Positions 6,783 to 14,900 of a stretch of DNA of 64,000 nt are shown one piece after another. The first letter of the stretch is position 1. Each line of letters opens with the position of its first letter. The notes under the pieces were generated by a model, which had not been told where the DNA came from, searched no databases, and saw nothing but the letters and a program-made list of their open reading frames with translations. Origin of the DNA: Acidimicrobiia bacterium (GTDB lineage Bacteria; Actinomycetota; Acidimicrobiia; Acidimicrobiales; Aldehydirespiratoraceae); NCBI GenBank assembly GCA_022820805.1, contig JAJEEV010000041.1:108078-172077 (forward strand). Direction: 5' to 3'. Position numbers and translations under genes: made by a program.

Positions 6783-9073
6783 GCGGGCCCCGCAGCCGGC
6801 TCATCGGCAGCCCGGAGCCCCGGCGCAAGAACCGCGAGCTGCTAAGAGGCGAGGGCACCTACGTGGCCGACATCCGCCTTGAGGGCCAGCTGCACGCGAG
6901 GGTGGTGCGCAGCCCGGCGGCCCACGGCCGGCTGCTGGGCGTCGACACCTCCGAAGCTCTGGGGATCCCCGGTGTGGTGGCCGCCCTCACCGCCGCCGAC
7001 ATCGACGACATCAGGATCCCGATCCGGCTCCCGTTCGCGGAGTCGCCCGAGGCGAACAGGGTGCTGCAGGCGCCGCTGGCCACCGACGTGGTCCGTTACG
7101 TCGGTGAACCGGTCGCGGTCGTGGTGGCCGACGATCCCTATGCAGCCGAGGACGCGGCCGAGCACGTCCTGGTGGACATCGACGAGCTGGAGCCGGTCCT
7201 CGACCTCGCAGCCTCGTCCGAGTCCTCGCAACCCCTGGTGCACGAGCACTTCGGGAGCAACACCGTCAACCGGCTGGCCTACCGGTACGGGGACGCCGCC
7301 GCAGTGTTCGAGCAGGCGGACGTGGTGGTTCACCGGCGGCTGAGGGTCCATCGCCTCGCGGCGGCGCCGATGGAGACCCGCGGGCTGGTCGCCGACTTCG
7401 ACCCCGCGTCGGGCGTGCTCACCGTGTGGGGCGGCGCCAAGGTCAAGCACTTCACCCGGGGCCTGCTCAGCACGGTGCTGGGACTGGAACCCACCGACGT
7501 CCGTGTGATCGAGGTGGAGGTCGGGGGCGGATTCGGGACCCGGGGCGAGCCCTACCCCGAGGACATCCTCGTGGCGCTGCTCGCGCAGCGACTCCAGCGG
7601 CCCGTGCAGTGGATTGAGGACCGCTGGGAGCACATGGTCGCCACCAACCATGCCCGCGAGCAGGAGCACGACATCGAGATGGCCGCCGACCGCGACGGAC
7701 GGCTGCTGGGCTTCCGGGTGCGGGGCTGGTGCGATCACGGCGCCTATGTCCGCACCCAGGGGCTGCTGCCGGCGGTGCTGCCCATGTTCCACCTGCCGGG
7801 CCCCTACCAGTGGCAGGCGTTCAGCATGGACCTCGACGCGGTGCTGACCAACCGGACCCCGGTCGGGACCTACCGCGGCCCGGGCATGACCGAGGCGACC
7901 TTCATCCGCGAGCGCATGGTCGACCTCGTGGCCGCCGAGCTGCAAATGGACCCGGTCCAGCTGCGGCGCCGGAACCTGATCGCGGAGGAGTCGATGCCGT
8001 TCACCTTCATGCCGGGCCCCGGCTCGGGGGCCGTGATGCCGATCATGTACCAGGGCGGCGACTTCCCCGCAGCGTTCGACGAGCTGCTCGACGCGGCCGG
8101 CTACGACCAGCTCCGCGACTGGAGGCGCGAGGCTCGATCCGGTGGCCGCCATGCCGGCGTCGGCGTCTCGGCCTACATCGAGTTCGCCGCGGTCGGCCCC
8201 TTCGAGGACGTCGACATCGTCGGCGACGACCAGGGGGTCGTCATCAAGGCCGCGGTCGGATCGCTGGGCCAGGGGATCGAGACCGCGCTGGCCCAGATAG
8301 CGGCCGAGCTTCTCGACGTGCCGCTCGACGACGTGGCCGTCGAGTTCCATGACACGGCCGAGCTGCCGCAGGGCTTCGGGGCCTTCGCCAGCCGCTCCAC
8401 CGTCCTGGCCGGCAACGCCATCGCGGCCGCCGTCGACGAGATGAGGGCCAAGGCTGCACACCTGCTCGGATGCGCCCCCGGCGAGGTGGAGTTCCGTGGT
8501 GGCGTCGCCACCGGCGGAGACCGCGGCTCGGTGCGGCTCGCCGAGATCGGCCCCACCCGGGGCCGCTTCGAGAAGGAGGGGCTGACCGCGTCCTTCGGCG
8601 GGGCGGTGTGCTCAGTGTCGGTGGACCCCGCCGACGGCCGGGTCCGGGTGCACCGCTTCGCGCTGGCCCACGACGTGGGTCGAGCCGTCAATCCCCGGCT
8701 CCTGCGGGGCCAGCTCGCCGGCGCCGCGGCCCAGGGCATCGGCGGAGCGCTCTTCGAGGAGCTCGCCTTCGACGGGAACGGGCAGCCGCTGTCGGTGACC
8801 CTCGCGGACTACATGATGCCCACCGCGGCCGAACTACCCGACGTGGAGGTGGCCATCATCGAGCACGGCAGCGGATCCAACCCGCTGGGCATCAAGGGCG
8901 GTGGCGAGGCCGGGATGGTGGGCTCCTTCGGGGCGGTCGCCAACGGTGTGGCCGATGCCGTCGGCGAGGGCGCCGAGGTTCTCAGCAGCTCCGTGAGTCC
9001 GGCTCGAATCTGGCATGCCCTGAATGACCCCAGCGAGCCCGCCGGGACCGGTAAGCCAGCACAGGAGGCATAG
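6779..9073 (+). CDS. Molybdenum hydroxylase large (Mo-pterin) subunit
   Basis: This 764-residue catalytic subunit binds molybdopterin and hydroxylates its substrate with water-derived oxygen. Visible motifs are RGEGTYVADI near the N-terminus, GGGFGTRGEPYPED (about 248-261), GTYRGPGMTEATF (about 363-375), GFGAFASRSTVLAGN, and GIKGGGEAG (about 703-711), whose Glu is the catalytic base in xanthine dehydrogenase. The position of the CO dehydrogenase AYRCSFR loop is TYRGPG, so this is not form I CO dehydrogenase despite how such genes are often named. Start ATG 6779 overlaps the FAD gene (ATGA). The likely substrate is a heteroaromatic ring carbon next to nitrogen. Confidence 0.9.
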   Translation: MSGPRSRLIGSPEPRRKNRELLRGEGTYVADIRLEGQLHARVVRSPAAHGRLLGVDTSEALGIPGVVAALTAADIDDIRIPIRLPFAESPEANRVLQAPLATDVVRYVGEPVAVVVADDPYAAEDAAEHVLVDIDELEPVLDLAASSESSQPLVHEHFGSNTVNRLAYRYGDAAAVFEQADVVVHRRLRVHRLAAAPMETRGLVADFDPASGVLTVWGGAKVKHFTRGLLSTVLGLEPTDVRVIEVEVGGGFGTRGEPYPEDILVALLAQRLQRPVQWIEDRWEHMVATNHAREQEHDIEMAADRDGRLLGFRVRGWCDHGAYVRTQGLLPAVLPMFHLPGPYQWQAFSMDLDAVLTNRTPVGTYRGPGMTEATFIRERMVDLVAAELQMDPVQLRRRNLIAEESMPFTFMPGPGSGAVMPIMYQGGDFPAAFDELLDAAGYDQLRDWRREARSGGRHAGVGVSAYIEFAAVGPFEDVDIVGDDQGVVIKAAVGSLGQGIETALAQIAAELLDVPLDDVAVEFHDTAELPQGFGAFASRSTVLAGNAIAAAVDEMRAKAAHLLGCAPGEVEFRGGVATGGDRGSVRLAEIGPTRGRFEKEGLTASFGGAVCSVSVDPADGRVRVHRFALAHDVGRAVNPRLLRGQLAGAAAQGIGGALFEELAFDGNGQPLSVTLADYMMPTAAELPDVEVAIIEHGSGSNPLGIKGGGEAGMVGSFGAVANGVADAVGEGAEVLSSSVSPARIWHALNDPSEPAGTGKPAQEA

Positions 9074-9076
9074 CCC

Positions 9077-10027
9077 ATGATCATCGACAGCCACGTGCAC
9101 CTGTTCCCGGCGCAATGGCAGCCGAAGGGTCACATGCCGCCCGACCTCTTCGACGTGTCACGGCAGCTCGAGCGCATGGAGCAGGGAGGGATCACCACCT
9201 CGATCGTCTCCGACCCGCACATCTGGTACGGGGACCTCGACACCGCGGACATCGAGCAGGTCCGCACCTACAACGACTTCGTCGCCGACCTTCAACGCGA
9301 CCATCCGGGAACCCTGGCCGGGCTGGCCACGGCGGTCCCCTGGCGCGGCGACGAGCACCTCGCCGAGGCCCGGCGAGCAGTTGAGGAGCTCGGGCTGTCC
9401 GGCTTCGCAATGCCCACCAGCGACCAGAACCGGTACCTCGACAGCGTGCCGGCCGGGTTCTGGGACCACGTGACGGGCGTCGGGGCGCCGATCTTCGTGC
9501 ACCCGGGCGGCCAGACCGTCGGCCAGGACCTCATGGGCATCTACCGCATGGGCGAGGTCTGCGGGCGCCCGCTGGACATGACGGTCACCCTCGCCCGGTT
9601 CATCCTCACCGGCACCTACGAGCGGTTCCCGCAACTGGAGCTGCTCTGCGCTCACGCCGGCGGCGCCATCACCACCATCGCCGACCGGCTCGACTTCGGG
9701 CACGAGCTGCGCGACTACGCCCCCCTCGGGCCGTGGGGAGAGGTGGAGCTGGCCGAGCCGCCGTCGAGCCATGTCACCAAGCTCTTCCTCGACACGGTCA
9801 CCTTCGGGAGCCGGACGCTGAGGATGGCGGTGCAGACCGTGGGCTCCGAACACGTCTGCTTCGGCACCGACTGCCCGCCGGTGCCGTGGACCGTCGAGAG
9901 GCACCTCGCCGTCGTGGACGAGCTGGGCCTGAGCGACGACCAGCGCGCCGACGTTCTGGGACGCAACGCCGAGCGACTCTTCCTCACCCACACAGCCGAG
10001 CCCGCAGGGGGAGGCCACCATGCCTGA
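9077..10027 (+). CDS. Amidohydrolase-family protein (ACMSD-like metal-dependent hydrolase/decarboxylase)
   Basis: This 316-residue TIM-barrel amidohydrolase begins with the metal motif DSHVHLFP (His6, His8). Further metal or catalytic residues are His142 (FVHPGG), His193 (CAHAGG) and Asp265 (FGTDCP). This set matches the amidohydrolase_2 group, which includes aminocarboxymuconate semialdehyde decarboxylase and several decarboxylases and lactonases acting on ring-cleavage products. It follows the Mo hydroxylase by 3 bp and overlaps the next gene by 8 bp, so it belongs to the same pathway. The exact reaction is not assignable. Confidence 0.82.
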   Translation: MIIDSHVHLFPAQWQPKGHMPPDLFDVSRQLERMEQGGITTSIVSDPHIWYGDLDTADIEQVRTYNDFVADLQRDHPGTLAGLATAVPWRGDEHLAEARRAVEELGLSGFAMPTSDQNRYLDSVPAGFWDHVTGVGAPIFVHPGGQTVGQDLMGIYRMGEVCGRPLDMTVTLARFILTGTYERFPQLELLCAHAGGAITTIADRLDFGHELRDYAPLGPWGEVELAEPPSSHVTKLFLDTVTFGSRTLRMAVQTVGSEHVCFGTDCPPVPWTVERHLAVVDELGLSDDQRADVLGRNAERLFLTHTAEPAGGGHHA

Positions 10028-11039
10028 GTACACCCCGACCGACGCCCGGGAATGGGCGCTGGAGAACCTCGAAGGATGCTGCGGCTGCGTGCTGCCCACA
10101 TTCACCGGCGACCTGTCGACGCTGAACGAGGCCGCCATACGCCACGACGTCGACATGGAGCGCGAGCTCGGCATGCGCGCCGTCCTGGTGGTGAGCGAGG
10201 GGGGCACCACCCTCGCGGAGTACCGCCGGATGCTGGAGATCGTCATCGACGCGGCCGGCGACCTCATGGTGGTCGTCCAGGCGTCGCAGCCGACCTGGGA
10301 CCTGCAGCAGCTCACCATCGAGTGGGGCGCTGAGCTGGGGGCCGACCTGGTGCTGCCGTCCTACCCGTTGACGTTCTACCCGCGTGACCTCGACGAGCTC
10401 TACGAGGCCAGCAAGGCGATGATCGACCGCTCGCCTCTGGGCGTGCTGCTGTTCGCCATCGACCAGTGGAACTTCGCCCGCCTGCACCCGGCCGCGTTCC
10501 CGGTGCAGCTGCTGGAGAGGCTCGTGGCCGGCTGCGGGATGCTGGTCGGGGTCAAAAACGAGATCGGCCTGCCGTACACGGGAGGCATGGACGATGTCTT
10601 CCGGCTCCTGGGCGACCAGATCGTGGTGACCGATCCGATGGAGTCGAACGCGCCCATCTGGATCCGGCACTACGGCATGAAGTACATGGGGACGTCGAAC
10701 TACGAGGCCTTCGGACCCCGCATCCCGCAGATGCTCGAGCTGCTCGGCGACCCCGAGACCTGGGATGCGGGAATGGAGCTGTACTGGCGGAACACGCCTG
10801 TCCGCAAGGCCAACAGCGCCACCGTGAGCCCGGTCGTGGCCAGCACCGGGATGGTGCCCCGGAGCATCTGGAAGTACCAGGGCTGGCTCAACGGCTTCAA
10901 CGGGGGGCCGCTGCGGGCCCCGCTGGCCCGCATCAACGCGGCCCAGATGGGCATCATCCGCAAGGGCGCCGTCGATGCCGGCCTCGATGTCACCGACGAC
11001 GGTGACGACGTGTTCTGGGTGGGCAGGAACCCGGCGTGA
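10020..11039 (+). CDS. Dihydrodipicolinate synthase/N-acetylneuraminate lyase (DapA) family aldolase
   Basis: This 339-residue TIM barrel is of the DapA superfamily, which uses a Schiff-base lysine for pyruvate-type aldol reactions and hydrations. The candidate lysine is in GMLVGVKNEIG (about residue 178). The N-terminal glycine/threonine motif appears as SEGGTT rather than the usual GTTGE. In catabolic operons this family often acts as a hydratase-aldolase on ring-cleavage products, which would fit here, but that is inference. The gene overlaps the amidohydrolase by 8 bp and the following cyclodeaminase-like gene by 4 bp (GTGA). Confidence 0.78.
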   Translation: MPEYTPTDAREWALENLEGCCGCVLPTFTGDLSTLNEAAIRHDVDMERELGMRAVLVVSEGGTTLAEYRRMLEIVIDAAGDLMVVVQASQPTWDLQQLTIEWGAELGADLVLPSYPLTFYPRDLDELYEASKAMIDRSPLGVLLFAIDQWNFARLHPAAFPVQLLERLVAGCGMLVGVKNEIGLPYTGGMDDVFRLLGDQIVVTDPMESNAPIWIRHYGMKYMGTSNYEAFGPRIPQMLELLGDPETWDAGMELYWRNTPVRKANSATVSPVVASTGMVPRSIWKYQGWLNGFNGGPLRAPLARINAAQMGIIRKGAVDAGLDVTDDGDDVFWVGRNPA

Positions 11040-12043
11040 CGGCACTCGGGGACCGGCCGCTGTTCCTGGACGGCGACCTCGTCGACGCGCTCGCCTCGGT
11101 GGAGGTAGGGCTGGACGCGGCCCGGGTCTCCGCGGGCGCCGAGGCCGTCACGGGACGGGTGCAGATCGCCGATGACCGGATCTGGATGCGGGTGCTGGCC
11201 GGCATCGTGCCCGAGCTCGGCATAGTCGGCTACAAGGAGTTCCACCGCGTCGGGCAGCGGGTGCGGTACCACGTGAGCATCTTCGACCGCGACACCGCCG
11301 ACATGATCGGCGTCGTCGACGGCCGGCGCATCACCAGCCTCCGCACCGCTTCCACCGCCGCGCTGGCGTTCGAGCATGTCGACGACGGACAACCCAAGAG
11401 GCTGGCCGTCATAGGCAGCGGCGAGGAGGCCAAGGAGGGCCTGCGGGCGGTGGCTGCGGTGTCGACGCTGGCCGAGGTGGCGGTGTTCAGCCCCACGCCG
11501 GCCAACCGGGAGGCGTTCTGCGCCCTGCTCGGCCCGGTGGCGGGGGTGCCCGTACATCCGGTGGCCTCCGTCGACGCTGCGCTGGCCGGCGCCCAGCAGG
11601 CGTACGTGGCGACGTCGTCGGCCGGCCCGGCGTTCCTCGACGCTCGCCAGGTAGCGCATCTCGACATGCTGGCCGGGATCGGATCGACGCGGCCCAACCA
11701 GCGCGAGCTGATCGGCGACGTGTTCACCGAGGCCTCCCAGGTGGTGTTCGACTGCGCCGACGCCCGCCACGAGCCGGGCGACGTGATCGAGGCGGTCGAG
11801 CGGTTCGGGTTCGACCCCGACGGGGCCCTGCTGTTGAAGGACTGGCTGGAGTCACCGTACGAGCGGACCGGCGGGGGCCCGCTGGTGTTCAAGTCCATCG
11901 GCACTGTCGAGCAGGACCTGGCCCTCGCCCACCGGCTGCTGATCGCCGCCCACGAGCAGGGACTGGGCATCCCGGCACCCGAGATCGGCTCGCTGCGCAT
12001 CATGCGGGACCCAGAGGCCGAGCGGGCGGGACAACGGGACTAA
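11036..12043 (+). CDS. Ornithine cyclodeaminase/mu-crystallin family protein
   Basis: This 335-residue protein has an NAD(P)-binding Rossmann segment LAVIGSGEEAKEGLRAV (about residues 121-137) and an N-terminal substrate domain resembling ornithine cyclodeaminase, alanine dehydrogenase and ketimine reductase relatives. RITSLRTASTAALA matches the family motif RTAA preceding the nucleotide fold. The start is GTG at 11036, overlapping the previous stop. Members act on imine/amine substrates, so in this operon it may reduce or deaminate a nitrogen-bearing intermediate. A role in ornithine metabolism is unlikely from context. Confidence 0.8.
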   Translation: MTALGDRPLFLDGDLVDALASVEVGLDAARVSAGAEAVTGRVQIADDRIWMRVLAGIVPELGIVGYKEFHRVGQRVRYHVSIFDRDTADMIGVVDGRRITSLRTASTAALAFEHVDDGQPKRLAVIGSGEEAKEGLRAVAAVSTLAEVAVFSPTPANREAFCALLGPVAGVPVHPVASVDAALAGAQQAYVATSSAGPAFLDARQVAHLDMLAGIGSTRPNQRELIGDVFTEASQVVFDCADARHEPGDVIEAVERFGFDPDGALLLKDWLESPYERTGGGPLVFKSIGTVEQDLALAHRLLIAAHEQGLGIPAPEIGSLRIMRDPEAERAGQRD

Positions 12044-12069
12044 GTTCCTGAGATGAGGGGGACAGCGTC

Positions 12070-13407
12070 ATGGCACTGATTGACACCGACGGCCGGTTCC
12101 GGGTCAGCCGTCGCATCTACCACGACCCCGAGATCCATCGCCGTGAGCTGGACTCGATCTTCAAGAAGTCATGGTTCTTCGTGGGGCACGCCTCGGAGAT
12201 TCCCGAGCCCGGCGACTACGTGACCAGGCCGCTGGGCGCCGACCCGGTGATCGTGAACCGGGACCGCGACGGCAGCGTCCACGTGATGCTGAACTCCTGC
12301 TCGCACCGCGGCGTGATGCTCTGCCGTGCCGAACGGGGCCGCACCAAGGCCCACCGCTGCTCCTATCACGGCTGGGCCTACGGTCTCGACGGCGCGTGCC
12401 GGGCCGTGACCTACGAGAAGGAGGTGTACGGCCCGGACCTCGACAAGTCGCGCTTCGACCTTCGCTCGGCCCGGGTCGAGGTCCTGCACGGGCTGATATT
12501 CGCCACCTGGGACCACCGGGGACCGTCGCTGGCCGAGGCCCTGGGCCACATGACCTACTACTTCGACGCGCTGTTCGGGAAGTTCGACAACGGGTTCGAG
12601 GTGATGGGCTCACCGGTGCGGACCCGCATCTCCGCCAACTGGAAGGCCGAGACCGAGAACCTGTCCGGCGACGGCTACCACACCATGATCACCCACGAGA
12701 CCGCCCTGCGGTTCGGGCTGTTCCCCAGCCCCGAGGACGTGGCCCCCTACGGCGATCCCATCGGCTCGAAGTTCCCCGGCCGGACGGTGCAGTGCGGCAA
12801 CGGCCATACCATCCGGATCCAGCACCTGCCCATCGAGACCCACCCGCCGGGCTTCCTCGGGTACCCGGAGCACCTCTGGCCCGAGATAGAGCGCAACCTC
12901 AAGCCGGGCCAGGTCGACATCATGGCCCGCACGTCGGTCACCCACGGCAGCGTGTTCCCCAACCTCTCGTTCCTCGAGAACTTCAAGACCGCCACCGACG
13001 GGCCCGGCTCTATGTGCCGCTACACCCGGCTCACCCTCAAGGTCCCCGTCGACGAGGGCTCGACCGAGATCTGGTGGTGGCATCTCGTGCCGGCCGACGC
13101 CTCCGAGCACTGGAAGGAACGCTCGCAGCGGGCCTATCTCAGGACCAACGGCCCCGGCGGGATGTTCGAGCTCGACGACAACGAGAACTTCCTCGGCATG
13201 GCCGCGGCCAACAGCGGACCGGTCGGGCTCGACCAGCACTACGACTATGTGGCCGGCACCCACCATCCCGACGCCCATGGCCTGGAATGGCCCGGCCATG
13301 TGCAGGACGCCGACCGCAGCGAGCACACCCTGCGGGGCTTCCTCACCGAGTGGCGCCGCCGCATGGAGTTGACCGCAGTCTCCGAGCCGGCCGGGTCCGG
13401 CCGATGA
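12070..13407 (+). CDS. Aromatic-ring-hydroxylating dioxygenase alpha subunit
   Basis: This 445-residue catalytic subunit of a two-subunit Rieske dioxygenase has Rieske ligands Cys77-x-His79 and Cys97-x2-His100. The mononuclear iron site is in ENLSGDGYHTMITH, with Asp201 the bridging acid and His204/His209 as iron ligands. Length and motif spacing are typical of naphthalene/biphenyl/benzoate dioxygenase alpha subunits. It is followed by its beta subunit with a 4-nt overlap. The 26-bp gap before it is the largest break in this part of the operon. Dedicated ferredoxin and reductase genes are not adjacent. Confidence 0.9.
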   Translation: MALIDTDGRFRVSRRIYHDPEIHRRELDSIFKKSWFFVGHASEIPEPGDYVTRPLGADPVIVNRDRDGSVHVMLNSCSHRGVMLCRAERGRTKAHRCSYHGWAYGLDGACRAVTYEKEVYGPDLDKSRFDLRSARVEVLHGLIFATWDHRGPSLAEALGHMTYYFDALFGKFDNGFEVMGSPVRTRISANWKAETENLSGDGYHTMITHETALRFGLFPSPEDVAPYGDPIGSKFPGRTVQCGNGHTIRIQHLPIETHPPGFLGYPEHLWPEIERNLKPGQVDIMARTSVTHGSVFPNLSFLENFKTATDGPGSMCRYTRLTLKVPVDEGSTEIWWWHLVPADASEHWKERSQRAYLRTNGPGGMFELDDNENFLGMAAANSGPVGLDQHYDYVAGTHHPDAHGLEWPGHVQDADRSEHTLRGFLTEWRRRMELTAVSEPAGSGR

Positions 13408-13958
13408 CGAGGCTTCGCTGGGTCCACCCGACAACCACCGGGGACCCGGCACCGCTGCAGGTCCATCACGAGTTGGGCCTCTTCTACGCCTACGAGGCCG
13501 AGCTGCTCGACGAGTGGCGCCTCGACGAGTGGCTCCACCTCACCGACGAGGGCTTCACCTACCTCGTCCCGGTGCCGCTGGTGACCGACCAGCACCCGCA
13601 GCTCGGCTACGACCCGTCCGCCCTGTTCATGGACGAGACCCGTGACTCGATCGCAGAGAACTGGGTGGCCCGGCTGACCGACGAGAACATCGCGGTGTCG
13701 TGGGCTGATCGGCCTCCGGTGCGCACCCGCAGGTTCCTGTCGGCGCTGCGGGTCAGGTCCACGGACCACCCCCAGGAGTACCTGGCCCGAATGAACGTGC
13801 AGGCGTCGATGGCCCGGCACGGCACCCAGCCCGGCGAGATGATCGGCGAGCGATTCGACGTCGTCCGTCGGTCCGGAGACTCGTTCCGCCTAGTGTCGCG
13901 GTTCGTGGTCCTGCTGAGCGCGATAGTGGACGCGCCCCGCCCCCGGACCATCCTTTGA
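13404..13958 (+). CDS. Aromatic-ring-hydroxylating dioxygenase beta subunit
   Basis: This 184-residue NTF2-fold small subunit stabilises the alpha-beta hexamer. ATG 13404 overlaps the alpha stop (ATGA). Supporting sequence includes the early FYAYEAELLDEWRLDEWL helix and FTYLVPVP, the central RTRRFLSALRV strand, and the C-terminal GERFDVVRRSGDSFRLVSR hairpin, all standard for the family. The start was fixed by the overlap and family length, although the frame remains open far upstream. Confidence 0.88.
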   Translation: MTRLRWVHPTTTGDPAPLQVHHELGLFYAYEAELLDEWRLDEWLHLTDEGFTYLVPVPLVTDQHPQLGYDPSALFMDETRDSIAENWVARLTDENIAVSWADRPPVRTRRFLSALRVRSTDHPQEYLARMNVQASMARHGTQPGEMIGERFDVVRRSGDSFRLVSRFVVLLSAIVDAPRPRTIL

Positions 13959-13975
13959 ACGGCAGAGGAGGAGCT

Positions 13976-14899
13976 ATGAGCATGAGACTGCGCAGGATCG
14001 ACTTCGGGGTGCGCGACGTCGAGGCCCAGGCACACTTCCTGCGCGAGGCGTTCGCCCTGGTGCAGGAGGAGGACGGAGCCGGCGGCGCCCGGTTCTCCGC
14101 GCCGGGGTCGGTCGAGCCCGCGGTCGCGACTCTGCGGCCGGCCCCCGTCGACCGGGTCGATGCGGTGGCGTTCGCGGTCGAGAGCCCCGATCAGGTCGAT
14201 CGGATGCACGCTCACCTCGCGGACCTCGACGCCGGCGTGGTCGGCGGTCCCGGCCCGACCCCCGAGGGCGGGTACGGCTTCGAGTTGTTCGACCCGGAGG
14301 GCCATCTCCTGTCCATTGCGGCCGGCACGCCGACGCGGACCCCGCCGGGCCCCCGGCGGGGAAACGGCGTGCCCATGGACCTGAGTCACGTCGTGTTCAA
14401 CAGCGGTGACATCGACGGGCTCTCGCGGTGGTACTGCGCCGCGCTCGGCTTCCGTATCACCGACTGGCTGGAGGACAAGCTCGTGTTCATGACCACCAGC
14501 CGCTACCACCATCAGATCGCGCTGGCCGCGAGCTCGGATCCGGGCCTGAACCATGTCGCCTTCGAGTGCGCCGACATCGACGACTTCATGCGGGCCACCG
14601 GCCGGACCATGCGGATGGGCCACGAGGTGCTGTGGGGACCGGGCCGGCACGGTCCCGGCGACAACGCTTTCGCCTACTTCCGCTCGCCCGCCGGCTTCAT
14701 CTGTGAGTTCACGACCGAACTCAAGGTCGTCGACAGCCCGGACTGGGTCGCGAGCACATGGCAGTCGGTGCCCGAGCAGTCGGACCTGTGGGGAACGTCG
14801 AACCCCCGGCCCAACGACGCCTTCAGGGGCGTGCCGGACCCGGGCCTGGGAATCCTCCCCGGCAGCCCCGAGGAACTCGAACTCCTGGTAGCCCGCTGA
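13976..14899 (+). CDS. Two-domain VOC (glyoxalase/extradiol dioxygenase-like) protein
   Basis: This protein of about 307 residues is made of two vicinal-oxygen-chelate domains, the architecture of type I extradiol dioxygenases such as 2,3-dihydroxybiphenyl dioxygenase. The second domain shows LSHVVFNSGDIDG (metal His), LNHVAFECADIDDF (second His) and GFICEFTTEL (metal Glu). The first domain is degenerate (RIDFGVRDVEAQ), as in the non-catalytic half of extradiol enzymes. ATG 13976 is preceded by a strong GGAGGAG; ATG 13982 is an alternative. It is the last gene of the operon and would supply ring cleavage after dioxygenation. It ends 1 bp from the convergent gene. Confidence 0.82.
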   Translation: MSMRLRRIDFGVRDVEAQAHFLREAFALVQEEDGAGGARFSAPGSVEPAVATLRPAPVDRVDAVAFAVESPDQVDRMHAHLADLDAGVVGGPGPTPEGGYGFELFDPEGHLLSIAAGTPTRTPPGPRRGNGVPMDLSHVVFNSGDIDGLSRWYCAALGFRITDWLEDKLVFMTTSRYHHQIALAASSDPGLNHVAFECADIDDFMRATGRTMRMGHEVLWGPGRHGPGDNAFAYFRSPAGFICEFTTELKVVDSPDWVASTWQSVPEQSDLWGTSNPRPNDAFRGVPDPGLGILPGSPEELELLVAR

Positions 14900-14900
14900 C

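Noticed and set aside
6779..9073. Calling the Mo hydroxylases carbon monoxide dehydrogenase (CoxL)
   Set aside because: The form I loop AYRCSFR is absent in all three large subunits, which have YRGPG, YRAPG or YRGVS.
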